Assembly: GCA_004802725.1 (NCBI GenBank)
Contig: SGPM01000216.1
Coordinates: 1 to 47,139 of the forward strand
Direction of reading: 5' to 3'
DNA: 47,139 nt
DNA from: Antrodiella citrinella
Lineage: Eukaryota; Basidiomycota; Agaricomycetes; Polyporales; Steccherinaceae
A program made the position numbers and the translations under genes. Of this stretch, positions 10,697-21,601 are shown in pieces (position 1 is the first letter of the stretch; every line of letters begins with the position of its first letter). A model generated the notes under the pieces. It saw nothing but the letters and a program-made list of their open reading frames with translations, was not told where the DNA came from and made no database searches.

Positions 10697-13596
10697 ATGA
10701 CGAACACACTCTACGCGTCGTGCGCCGAAGTGCTCTCTCTCGCCCAGTCGAGGAAGGACGACCTCGCCGCACTGGTGGACCCTGAGACAGGCTTTGCACC
10801 GAAATTGCGCCAAATCTGCTACGAACGACTGGAAGAGCTACAGGACAACCCTGGGGCTGGGTCAGAGATGGAGATGCTTGCGTTGAAGATGGAGAGCGAT
10901 ACTTGGGGACTCTTGCAGGCGGTCATGCCGTGAGTACCCATATCTCTTCACATTGTATTTCCTAACTCAGAAGGGGACTTTACTCCAGTCTACGCAAGAT
11001 GGCACCACCGACGTTCCCGTCACCACAATTTCTCATCGCCACAAACCCTTATACGCCTCCCGCCACATTGGCTCAAGCTATCATGCACGCGTCCCCCCTT
11101 CTCACTGAACTCATTGTCGTACGCGAGTGGCTACACGAGACAGCACCTCTTGATCCCGGCCCGGGCGCAGCAACGGGTTACTGGAAGTTCACAAAGTATC
11201 AGCTCTTGCAGAACGCACGTATGGGAAAAGGGAAGCAGAAGGCCGTGGCGTTGGTCAGTGAGATGGATCCAGACGCTGGTACTCGGGAGGACAGTGCATT
11301 GGCGAGTGATGATACGAGCTACGACAAAGCGCTTGTCCAGGCTCTGTATGCATGTGTACGTGCAGGACGTTTGGATGAGGCAGTTGAGCTGTGCAGGAAA
11401 GCGCATCAGCCGTGGAGAGCTGCGAGCTTACGGGGGTCATTTCTGTTTCAATGGAAAGCCATTTGTAAGTCTGCATCGTTGTTTAGTCCTCTGAATGGTT
11501 TCACTGATGGTGCCCCCAGCGAATGAGCCCAGAGACGACGATTTCATGGACGATGGCGACATGGACGGATGGCAAGGCAATCTTCGACGAAAACTGTGGA
11601 AGGCAACCTGTATACGCTCTGCTCTCAACGTAAGTCTCACACGCACCCCAACGGAGTAACATCTAATTCCCTCCTTCAGCCGAGTCTACCACCGGGTGAA
11701 CGTGCGCTCTATGCGGCTCTTGCGCCATGCCCTCAGACGTCCCCAGCTCTGAAGTCAGCCTGTAAAACTTGGGAAGATCATTTATGGGCACAGATAAGTA
11801 TCATGTGTGAGGAGAAGGAGGTCAGCGAGATGGCTCGATTGAAGGGAGGGCATTGGCTGCAGTATGAGGATCGTCTGGGCGACGCCGCAGAAGATGAGAC
11901 TATGGACGAGGATCTTGAAGGTCCAGAAAATGGCAATGAGGAGGAGGAATGGGAGCGTGAAGTGGCCAATACGCTTGCCTCACTAGGAACCATCCAAGTG
12001 GACGAAGGGTAGGTCTGCAGATCTACTTCTACCTTCCATTGCGCTAATTGACCCGCTTTACAGAGCTCCCGCCGATAATCCTTATCATATCTCTCAGCTT
12101 CAAATCATTCTGGGTAACACCGACGAGCTGCTGCGAGAGTTTGCCAATGGATTGAGGGAGGGATCATACGATAGAGATGCGCCCGAGTATGTGTTTTTGT
12201 ATCCGACCATATTTTCTCTAATACGTCATGTCCAGATTTCCTATCATGACTCGCTTTTTTGCACATTTATGTCTCTTCCTGCAAATTATCGAGATTCCTA
12301 CACCAGCTGTTGAGACCCAAGTGATCCTCGAGGTGTATCTCGGTGTTCTTGAGGTACGCGTCGCACAAGCGTCTCTTCTATCTTAATCTGACATTCCATT
12401 TAGGCTGCTGGACAGCGCGATTTGATAGCAATGTACGCTGGTGCTCTGGGTGACAACGCTGTCCTGCGCTATGCTATGTTCCTCACATCTCTGGACGTAT
12501 CTACGGACATCAACGAGCGCAGACTTGCGCTCACCAGGGCCAGGGAACACGGTTTAGACATGGAACGTGTTGCCGTCGCTACTGCCGAACGAACCATTGA
12601 GAAGGCATTCGCTGTGAGTCTGCTCCATGTTTCATTAATAGGCGCATCGCTCATTTTGCCGTTCTTAGGCACTCCCAACACCCAAGGGCTCATTACCCAC
12701 CATTCCCTCACTACAACCCCCTGCGAATGCCGTCGAGTCCCTTCTCATCAGGTCCATCGAATGGACCTCGTTCCTCTCCTCTACGCACCCCACCCTCCTT
12801 GAGCAAGCGAACGTCATTGTTCGCTTCTTCCTTGCGCATGGCCGCGTTCAGCTTGCGCGGCAGACGCTGGATTTGCTTCCACGGGAATTGGCGAGTATCC
12901 GTGAACCAGAGGAGAGGGCTACAGAGTATGTGCAGTATAGGGTGTGGGCGAGATGTTGGGATGGGTTGGATCGGATCGCGGAGGTAGAGAAAATGAACGC
13001 AGGGAATGTTGCCAGTATGGGTCGAGACACATTTGCTGAGTGGGTACAAGATTACAAGGTCAGTATTTTTTTCCTATTACAGGATACATCATTTGTACTG
13101 ATGCTGCTTTAACAGACACTTCTTGAGCAGACCAGAGAGCAGGTCGTCAAATTGCTCACGACTGAATGGCTGGTATCAGAGAGCACAGAAGGCGGTATGT
13201 ACTGCTTCTCTTCGCATAACGCAATCTCCAACCAAACGAACTTCTGAATAGGCGACCGACGACGTCGAGATTTGGTCCGAATTCGCCAAATCTTTATTCC
13301 GGAGTTCATTCTACGCCTGCACGGAGCGTTGTACAGATCCAGGCATCATATACCCGAGTACGTCTCACTACTCATGATGCCTCGAAACGCAACTAACAAT
13401 CTCTCTCAGAAACCTGAAGCAATGCCTTGCTCTCACGAATACCGTTGCAGACTCGCGTTACAAGCTATACGACGATTTCGTCGGCCAGGAGGGTCATCGA
13501 CTGGGTGACTACCTGCAAGCCGTAAGACTGGCCGTTCTGGCGGGATTGGATGGTGGTGGCTCCGATCCGTTTTGGATTGTCACTTCTACCTCGTGA
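10697..13596 (+). CDS. NUP84: Nuclear pore protein Nup107/Nup84
   Basis: Eleven exons keep frame throughout: 10697-10929, 10989-11464, 11520-11629, 11680-12008, 12064-12186, 12236-12353, 12404-12613, 12669-13058, 13116-13194, 13252-13357, 13410-13596. The product is 786 residues. The protein is almost all helical and shows the pattern expected of the Nup84/Nup107 family: LVQALYACVRAGRLDEAVELCRK, then QPWRAASL, WEDHLWAQISIM, an acidic loop (DETMDEDLEGPENGNEEEE) and the C-terminal FIPEFILRLHGALYRSRH. Nup107 is a stalk component of the Y-shaped Nup107-160 (Nup84) complex, the main scaffold of the pore's outer rings, and binds Nup133 through its C-terminus. Length matches the family (about 700-900). 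The ATG has a good context (ccaccatga). The gene symbol follows yeast usage. Confidence 0.92.
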
Positions 13597-13668
13597 TTGT
13601 TAGTGTGTATTGATGCTCTTTTTTGTTTTGCAAGACATGAAATGCTCTGTTGTGAGTGTCTGAAAACG

Positions 13669-13742
13669 ACGCGTGAAGCGTGACACGCTGGAGAATGCTT
13701 GTCACATGTGCACGGGTTTGTGACAAGCGCGTCGCGACGCGT
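13669..13742. repeat. Inverted repeats and two ACGCGT boxes between Nup107 and PLD
   Basis: gcttgtcac at 13698-13706 pairs exactly with gtgacaagc at 13720-13728 around a 13-nt loop. It is followed directly by the perfect 14-bp palindrome cgcgtcgcgacgcg at 13728-13741. The hexamer acgcgt, the core of the MCB/MluI cell-cycle box, occurs at 13669-13674 and 13737-13742. The site lies about 130 bases after the Nup107 stop and 470 bases before the PLD start. It could be a transcription factor site for PLD or a 3' structure of the Nup107 transcript. Confidence 0.5.
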
Positions 13743-14214
13743 TTGTGGCGCCGAAATCTAACCCTATTGTCCATTTCTCTCTGGTTGCCCAATTGTCTAA
13801 ATTCGGTACCGGAACACTCTGTCTTACATATGCTTTGAAGACTCCTGGGAATGTGGCTTGTTGCAGCCTTCATCACGTTCAATTTTCAGTCTTGGCACGC
13901 TTGCGACAAACTTCATAGGGCCTCGTTGACTCCTCTCACCGAGAACTTCTTCGCATTCATGTGAGATGGGCTTTCCTCTCATGTTTTCAAGAGTATATTT
14001 TAGAGAGAGCAACTCATCGTGCCACGGTGGACTGCCGGACCGGCCTGGCACGCGTCATTATCAAGGGATTGCCATCGGGGAACGCCGGACTCAGCCTAGC
14101 AACTATACTAGTCTATAGCAACCAGAAACTACCGTTCCAAACTCTTCAGTCTCCCATTGCATTGTTCTCTCGTCTCAGCCTCCCATCTTCACCGGTCTCG
14201 ATAATACTGTTTGG

Positions 14215-17200
14215 ATGTCGTTCTTCAGCAAATTGGAAGAGGATCTGGCGAAAGTCGGGAATCGTGCTGCGGAGGGGTTGCACCATGCCCGCGAAACTGC
14301 GATTGGTGAGTTTCTACCCTGAAGGGGCGGCTGGTGTCGCTTGATCTGAGATACTGACAGACTTGGCGTTTAGGAATTTTGAACCCGAACCGTCGACACG
14401 ACACTCCTGAGGAGAAGGCGGACGATCAGGTCAGAGCGGAGATTAACGCCTCGCATCGGTTCGAGAGCTTTGCAAGTGAGCGATCACAGAATGCAGTGAA
14501 ATGGTAAGTCGAGTTCGGATTCATCTCTCGTATATACATTATTTATCGATACGATGATTCAGGCATGTGGACGGACATGATTATATGTACGCTTTATCCG
14601 AGATGCTTGAGAATGCGAGAGAAGCTATATTTATTTTGGTACGTACAAGCAACATAGTCTGCAAAATTCCACTTCATTCCCTCCTGATAACAGGACTGGT
14701 GGCTCACTCCTGAACTCTATCTCCGTCGACCACCTGCTGCTAATCCCGAATGGCGATTAGATAGAATCCTGAAACGCAAGGCTGAACAGGGTGTCAAAGT
14801 TTATGTTGTTGTATACAAGGAGGTCAGGATTGTGATTTATCGATAACTCTGTGCGTACTGATCTACTTCTATAGGTCACTCAGACGATGTCTATGAGCTC
14901 CAAGCATACTAAGGTCAGAATTCACCTCGCTTGACATACTACTGTCAAGCTGGAACGTGTAATTTTAGTTTGTTCTGGATGGTCTGCACGCTAATGTAGC
15001 ATGCATGAGACATCCTGACCATATCGGTAGCAAAGGTATGTTTTCCAGCTACTTTCGCGTAGTTTTGGTACGCTTATCATCCGGATACATCTAGATGATG
15101 TTGCGTTTTGGTCCCATCATGAGAAGGTAGCCTCAGATCCAATTATACGTGTTTTACAACTCTTATATCATCTTGTTATAGGTTGTTGTCGTCGACAATC
15201 ATCGTGCTTGCATTGGTGGACTGGATCTCTGCTTCGGCCGTTGGGATACTAATACCCACCCGCTCGCCGTGCGTGACATCCTTTCTGTGGTCTGCACAGT
15301 CTAACTCGTTGACCTCCTTTGATAGGATGTGCACCCGACAGATTTCTCCCGTACCTTGTTTCCTGGTCAAGACTACAATAATGCCAGAGTCCTGGATTTC
15401 CAGGTATGTATCGTTTCCAAACCTCGCCCCAACTCCTTCAATTCAATACAGCTGACCGTGGTTTTGGCGAATAGGAAGTCTCTCAGTATCTTAATACCGG
15501 TCTGAGCTTGACGGACACCCCTCGGATGCCTTGGCACGACGTATGTTGGGCATGCAATGCAGTAAATCATTGCTGAGACCCGTTTCAGGTTCATATGACA
15601 TTGTGCGGACCTGTTGTGCTAGATATAGTTCAACACTTTGTCGAAAGATGGAACGAGATCAAGAAGCGAAAGGTAAATTTCGATTGATTTCTGACAACTG
15701 TTCATACCTTCCTCACTGCACTTTATTATCAGTACAGAAACGACCTGTAAGCTCAATTCTCCCTGAAATGTTCGTTGTAGCTCACGTAAACGCAGTAAAT
15801 ATGACTGGCTTGCCCTGCCCCACGACATCAACGCGGCTCCCAATGAAGCTGTGGTCCGTCACCCGCACTTATACCAATGGATGGAGCAAGGTCGCCGTTT
15901 CAAAGAGCGTTTCCACCGTAGTCAGAACGTCAGGTTCCCTGAGGAAGACGAGGACCCAGAGACGTATAAACGTCCTCCACACGGAACGTGCAACGTTCAG
16001 GTCGTACGAAGCGTCTCGGACTGGAGTCATGGCGTGTTGACGGAGAAGAGTGTTCAGACGGCTTGTGAGTGTTCATGAGTGTGTTCACAACGAGAGGATA
16101 CTGATTGGCATTTAGACTGTCAGCTGATCCGTGAAGCCAAACATTACATTTACATTGGTATGCATTGATCAACCCAACCGTATACTCTTCTGATTTTTGT
16201 GCCTTTCAGAAAACCAGTTTTTGTACGTTTGTTATGCAGACGAGGCACAAGTATGGCACTGACATCGTTTGTGCTCCAGCATCTCTGCTACAAATGACAA
16301 AAGTCCCATCAAGAATCAGATCGCGAAGGCGTTAGTAGAACGTATCATTCTAGCTTCGGAGAATGATGATAAATTCAGAGTATGTCGACATTCTCTTACT
16401 AGATCTTTACTCAACGGTTGTCACAGGTCGTCGTGGTTCTTCCTGAGGTTCCCGGATTCGCCGGAAATGTCAAGGATGAGTCCTCGGTGAAGATTATCAT
16501 GGCCGCACAGTATCGGACTATCAACCGTGGCGGTTCAAGTATCTACGAAGAGCTGAGGAAAGTCAACATCGAGCCGTAAGTACAAGGGCACGTATCGTTT
16601 CTTGGCCGGTACTGATTTAGATATCCAGGACGGATTATATCCGCTTCTACCACTTGCGCGCATACGATCGTATTAATGCCCCTTATAGTGAGCCACAACC
16701 ACGCTCATGCGCGCATTGCACATTTGACACGCCATCATATAGACTCGTTCATAAAGCAGATGGAAGATTACAGCGGCGTCAAGTTCCAGGAGGCTCAAGT
16801 CGCCCTTGCTCGACAATGGGTAGGCAAACTAGACGGTCCCGACACTCCACAAGATGTGACTGTGGTCTACCCGTCAGATGCCGCGTACAACGACAAGGCT
16901 GTTCTGCAAGGCTCTTCCGAAAAGAAGGAGAACAAAGTGGAGCCCAAGAAGGAGACGTTCAAGCTGCCGGCTACCGAGGACGAGGCCCGGGATGTCATCG
17001 TTCAGTTTGAGAGCGGTGCCCGGAACTTAAGGAGCGACGAGCCCGTGTCTGACAATGTGGTGCAACACATGCTGAATGATCGTACAAGCCTCTTGGAGGA
17101 GAAGTGGTTGGGCACTGATGACGAGGAAAAGTACGCCTATGTGAGCGAACTGTTGTACATTCACTCCAAGGTCATGATCGTAGACGATCGCAAAGTTATC

Positions 17201-18011
17201 GTAAGTGGACCTCCTTCCGCTTCCCAACTTCAAATTTGACCACTTCGTATTTAAGATGGGCTCTGCCAATATCAATGATCGCAGCCAGAAGGTCAGTAAT
17301 CAGTATAACCACTACTTGCGTTAGCTAATTTTGCGCAGGGTGACGGTGACTCCGAAATCTGCCTCGTCGTCGAGGATCAAGACTTCATCGAATCCCACAT
17401 GAACGGAGAACCATACTGGGCGTCTCGCTTTGCTTCTACTCTCCGTCGCAGACTCTACAGGGAGCACCTTGGTCTCATCCCGCCCCAGTTGTGTTACGAC
17501 AACGAACCCGTAACCTCCTTCATGAGACCCTCACCAATCCAGAACGAAGATGAGACTCACTCGCGGGAAGATCGGCTCGTCGCTGATCCGTTGTCTGACC
17601 AGACGATCAGCTTGTGGAATGCCACTGCCAAGAAGAACAGGGAGGTGTTCACAGAGATCTTTAGGCCTGTTCCAACAAACTTGGTCAGAAGCTGGTCGCA
17701 GTATGATGTGAGCATCGTCTCAATGTGATTCGATGGACGCTATTCTGAACCGAGTGGCGAAACAGAATTACATGTCGAAGGCTGCGACAGACCACGTTGT
17801 TCCGGAAGCTGACTTGAAACGCATCAAGCAACGTCTGTCCGAAGTGAAGGGCGCTGTAGTCGAGGCTCCTTTGGTATGCCGCACTGGATTTCCTCGTGTC
17901 CTTGCGCTGATCTAATTTTTCATTCGCCAGGACTTCTTGATCGACGACAAGGAGTTTGTTACAGGTCCCGAATGGTCCGAACTCAACCCCACCCTACCCA
18001 TCTACATCTAA
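14215..18011 (+). CDS. Phospholipase D
   Basis: Twenty-three exons: 14215-14305, 14374-14503, 14563-14638, 14694-14822, 14875-14913, 14969-15035, 15095-15126, 15182-15268, 15326-15403, 15475-15540, 15589-15672, 15733-15746, 15796-16064, 16116-16157, 16210-16222, 16280-16379, 16427-16575, 16629-16687, 16743-17200, 17256-17291, 17339-17707, 17766-17873, 17931-18011. All junctions keep frame, giving 858 residues. Both HKD half-sites are present: HHEKVVVVD near 185-193 and [29 protein letters not shown] near 648-672, as is the PLD signature ENQFFI. The enzyme should hydrolyse phosphatidylcholine to phosphatidic acid and choline through a phosphohistidine intermediate. No PX or PH domain precedes HKD1; only about 100 residues separate the start from the catalytic region, unlike yeast Spo14, so it would need another way to reach membranes. 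Exons 12 and 15 are only 14 and 13 nt. Confidence 0.93.
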
Positions 18012-20234
18012 TCATCTGCGTGATTGTACGAACTATGTATCACCTTGGCCCGATATTTATACCGTGTATCGTTGTATGTAACATTCGTAGACTTCCAGAA
18101 CCGTGACTGTAACCTTTCCTGTCGCTAAAAGTTTGATCAAAGGAAAGCGCGGCGGTGCCCGAGGCGTTCAGTAGCGAATCCCAGTTTGGAAATTCAGTCG
18201 CACGAATCTCTCCTGCCGACCGACATCCATGAGCCTCTTGCTGCCTCTTGTCTATTGTTCTGCCCGAAAACAAGGACAAAAAATCCCCAAAGTCGTATTC
18301 ATCATTCTCTTCATGACCTCCATGAACATCCACAATCCTTCCAAGCTCCCAGTTGAACCCCGATGACAGTTGGACATGTAGCGGCAGAGGAACAGTTGCA
18401 GTAGACGAAAGCTTAGTGGTACGCCGACGACGACGGATTTTCACCGGAATATAAGGCTGAACGAAGATATGTGGAACACTTTTGTAGACGATGTGCCTGC
18501 TCATGGCACACCCGTCATATTCCCCCTTTACCACCATACTCCCCATGTGCGAAACTGCACACATATGTTGCGTGTATACAACACGTTGGGGTGAATAAGC
18601 GCCCGAAATCCTTCGAGTACGATGCTTGACTTGATTGCAAAAAGAAAGGGCTTGTGAAATGGATGTGACATGATATGATGTCCAGGACTTTTGTTGTGCA
18701 CATCTACGCTCATCCGTGTCCCGAAGTGTTGAAACGTATTGGTGGAGATGAAGGTCCTCACCTACGAGCCGGTACGTTGTGTAATAGTTTTCTACGTCGC
18801 AAGTCAGTACTGAAGACCATGAAGATATTCAAGTGCCACGGTACTCATTTACATGATCTTGAAAAAACCTGTCGCTGCAGCTTCACCTTAAGAACTTGCT
18901 AGCATGCACGGCGAAGATCGCCTCACGCGGAAGCATTGCTCTTCGTTGATACTACAACTCCCACGAGGGTATGTAAATTAATGCACACTCTAGGTTGTCA
19001 AGTTACCAGCTCACCTATATAAGTTTGTAAACCTTAGGTACGCTGATCACGACAGGTACGGTGGCAGCAAGTTTTGGTGTCTTGGGGCTCTGTGGAGGAT
19101 GTCCTGGCGTCACGCATGCTACTTGGATGCAGCTGCGCGTCCTGTTCACAACGGGTAAGAACGGTGAAGTGAGGGATACGCTCCACGTCGGATAATGTGT
19201 TGCGTACCTCCTTGCGAAGATATATAATGGAAGACCTCGTATGCGCCTGCCTCCAGTTCCCTGGATATTTTGTCTTAACATCAATGATTGTCGACTTCGG
19301 GGTAGTATGCGCGGAGAGAAAACACAGTAGGGATTGCAAGGTAGGATTTCACCACTTGACCATGTGTTAAGGCGATCCGTGCGATGTCTGTAAAGTACAA
19401 GGGGGAAAGTGAAGGTCATGTCGACGAGTATTCACGATGCGGCCCAATGGTACTACTGAGGCATTTGTGAGTATGTTGTCTTATCGTTGAGCGACATAAC
19501 AATAACTCACGGCAGTCTGTTTTCGTCTATGTTTTGTCGTGAAGGGCCAAAGCATCAAAGCTCGTCGCTCGGAGCCTGCTTGCTGTGCGGCAGATGGCCA
19601 TTCAAAAAGAAGACGGCAACGACAACCGCAATTTAGGCCATAAGGTCAATTGTATCCAGGCTAGTGATTTGACGTGTCGAAAGATACGCAGGGGAAAACT
19701 TTCCATAGGTAAGATGCTTTGCACTTCACAAGTATAGTCCACGCCACTGGTCAAAGCTGATGATGGCTATTGTTCTATAGAGGGGACGGACAGGTACTTG
19801 AGGCAAAGCAGCTCTGTGCAAGCAACAAAAAGCGTACCAAAAACCAACGAACACGGCCGCCATCCGTGTTCCGAATTTTCTGGAAGGCGGCCCTTTCAGT
19901 CTCCTCCCTCCCAGTCTCGTGCTATTCTCAAGGATGATGACGAGTATCCTTTACCGCCTTTCGGTGCAGCGTCTCGCCTCGTGTCGTTGTACGAGCTGCG
20001 TCCGGAGGTCACTGTCGCACGCTGGTGCTTTTGCATGTTTGTTCCTCATGGGCGGACAGCTAATGGAGCGCTTATTTACTCGTCCGTCCGTTTATCCCTT
20101 CCTCTCTCCCCTCACATCTCTTTCTATCCCACCACTCAAGTCACTTTCGACTCCACGACACTGCTTCATATTTGCTGCTCTGTTGTATCGCTCGCCAAAC
20201 ATCTTATTCCATTCTCGTCCTTCCTCACATCGCA
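18012..20234. other. Intergenic region of 2.2 kb
   Basis: This holds the 3' end of PLD, a doubtful minus-strand ORF described separately, and the promoter of X2. Open frames at 18675-18902 and 19798-20415 lack domains or consistent splicing; the second runs across the X2 promoter and start. A pyrimidine-rich leader lies at about 20085-20160, just before the X2 ATG. Confidence 0.4.
18040..18564 (-). CDS. Unrecognised minus-strand ORF next to PLD 3' end
   Basis: This is a 174-codon frame with somewhat protein-like composition: a basic stretch (KIRRRRRTTKLS), then an acidic one (GGHEENDEYDFGDFLSLF). It would run convergently into the 3' end of PLD, stopping 29 bases past it. I recognise no domain and no splice chain to extend it. 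It may be an exon of a larger gene or chance. Confidence 0.25.
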   Translation of the reverse strand: MCAVSHMGSMVVKGEYDGCAMSRHIVYKSVPHIFVQPYIPVKIRRRRRTTKLSSTATVPLPLHVQLSSGFNWELGRIVDVHGGHEENDEYDFGDFLSLFSGRTIDKRQQEAHGCRSAGEIRATEFPNWDSLLNASGTAALSFDQTFSDRKGYSHGSGSLRMLHTTIHGINIGPR

Positions 20235-21601
20235 ATGGCCACTACCTCCTTCCAACCCAGTTACAGCGCTGATATCCCCCTTTACCGGCCTCTGTGGACA
20301 CCTCCGGTATTCGACATCTATCCCAACGACAAGCCGAAAGTACTCTGCATCCGGTTGTTTGCCCGCGAACGGTATACAAACAAGACCTCGGTTTACCAAG
20401 GATTGCGAAAAGTAGCAGTTGAGGCCCTCTGCCATGAGAACAACGTACGTGGCTTTGATTGTAGCTTTTGACACATCCTAATGTGCAGCAGGTCGGAGAA
20501 TGCACTCTCCAATATGGACCGTGGCAGAGGTCGGGCGAGTATGTGTCAAAGGAGGGTGAGTGGCAACGGGGGATATTTGATGCCGTGAGGGTGAGTGTCC
20601 TGCTAGTACACCGGGTGTCCGGATCATTGACGATTGTGCATTTAGTTCTGTACGGATTACAATTTGGCGAATGGGACAAAGTACCCTATCCATATCATGC
20701 TATTCGATTTCATGTCACCAACGGTGGCGGAAGAAGTCGGACCATGGATGGAAGGAGGAAAGGAGCTGAACCTGCCGTTGGATTGGACGATATTATGTGA
20801 CTCGGTCTCTCGTGTATGTCGCTAAATTATCCGCTCTACTGTATCCTTACTGTGGCCGTTTCTAGGTCAACGTAGCATCGTTAGACATTTTTACCTTTGA
20901 CCTGAAGAAGCTCCGCGGGCTCACCTCGCAGCAAGTTCTGGAGGTGAGTACAATGGTGAAGTACATTCTTTGCAAATGCTGACCTCCATCAAGGGAAACC
21001 TCATGACACCCAACCTGCCGGAAGGAGTTCAGGCCCCTCCGTTGCCCTGTTATGTATGGAGGTACGAAAACTTGCAAGGTACGTTCTCGTTCACGCGAAC
21101 AGCATTCAAAACGTTGACCTGATAGTCCTTTCGTTGATGAAGTCCATGCACAGGTGGAAGCACCGGCTCCGAACGAGCCAACCGAAGCGTCGACCTCTCG
21201 TAAGAGGAAGGCGAAAGTTGATGGTGTGGCCAAACGCTCCAAAATGGTCAAGACGGAGCAGGCACCTGATGCAACCCACTCGAAACGCAAGCAGGGGATC
21301 AGTGTAGCCAACCCCGATCCACTGTCAAAGTGCGCTCACTTGTTCCCCCTTCCACCCCACATTGGCTATCCCCTTCCAATGGTGCGGCACGTTCCAAATT
21401 CAAAACTACTCGCCACCCGAGTCCTCAGCGTACGTCTTATGCATAATGTCAACGGTCAACGAATTGCCTACGATTGTACAGTCTTTCGCGTCACAAATTC
21501 CCGCGATTAAATTACCCCCTCCACACTCATTTATCAACTACCCTCATCAACGATACTATCTCGTCCGTGCGTACGGTCAATTACTCGAAACCCCATTGTA
21601 G
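20235..21601 (+). CDS. Protein X2: putative nuclear protein, paralogue of X1
   Basis: Seven exons: 20235-20444, 20489-20590, 20646-20813, 20866-20943, 20994-21078, 21143-21429, 21482-21601, giving 349 residues. The first five introns have phases 0,0,0,0,1 like X1, and exons 1 and 2 have the same lengths as in X1 (210 and 102 nt). Shared motifs include QYGPWQR, PWMEGGKELNLPLDW and YVWRYEN. Exon 6 starts with a basic tail (SRKRKAKVDGVAKRSKMVK) that parallels the X1 localisation signal. The C-terminus is short (SFINYPHQRYYLVRAYG). The exon 6 acceptor at 21141-21142 skips an AG at 21124-21125, because using that one after the canonical donor breaks the frame. Exon 2 may instead start at 20492 (tandem cagcag acceptor), which removes one Gln. 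Function is unknown. Confidence 0.7.

Noticed and set aside
19798..20415. 205-codon ORF over the X2 promoter and first exon
   Set aside because: It is out of frame with X2, low-complexity Ser/Pro from a pyrimidine-rich leader, and has no ATG start context.
21300..21430. Apparent frameshift in X2 (frame with WCGTFQIQNYSPPESS)
   Set aside because: A canonical intron at 21430-21481 restores one continuous frame, so no frameshift or pseudogene is needed.
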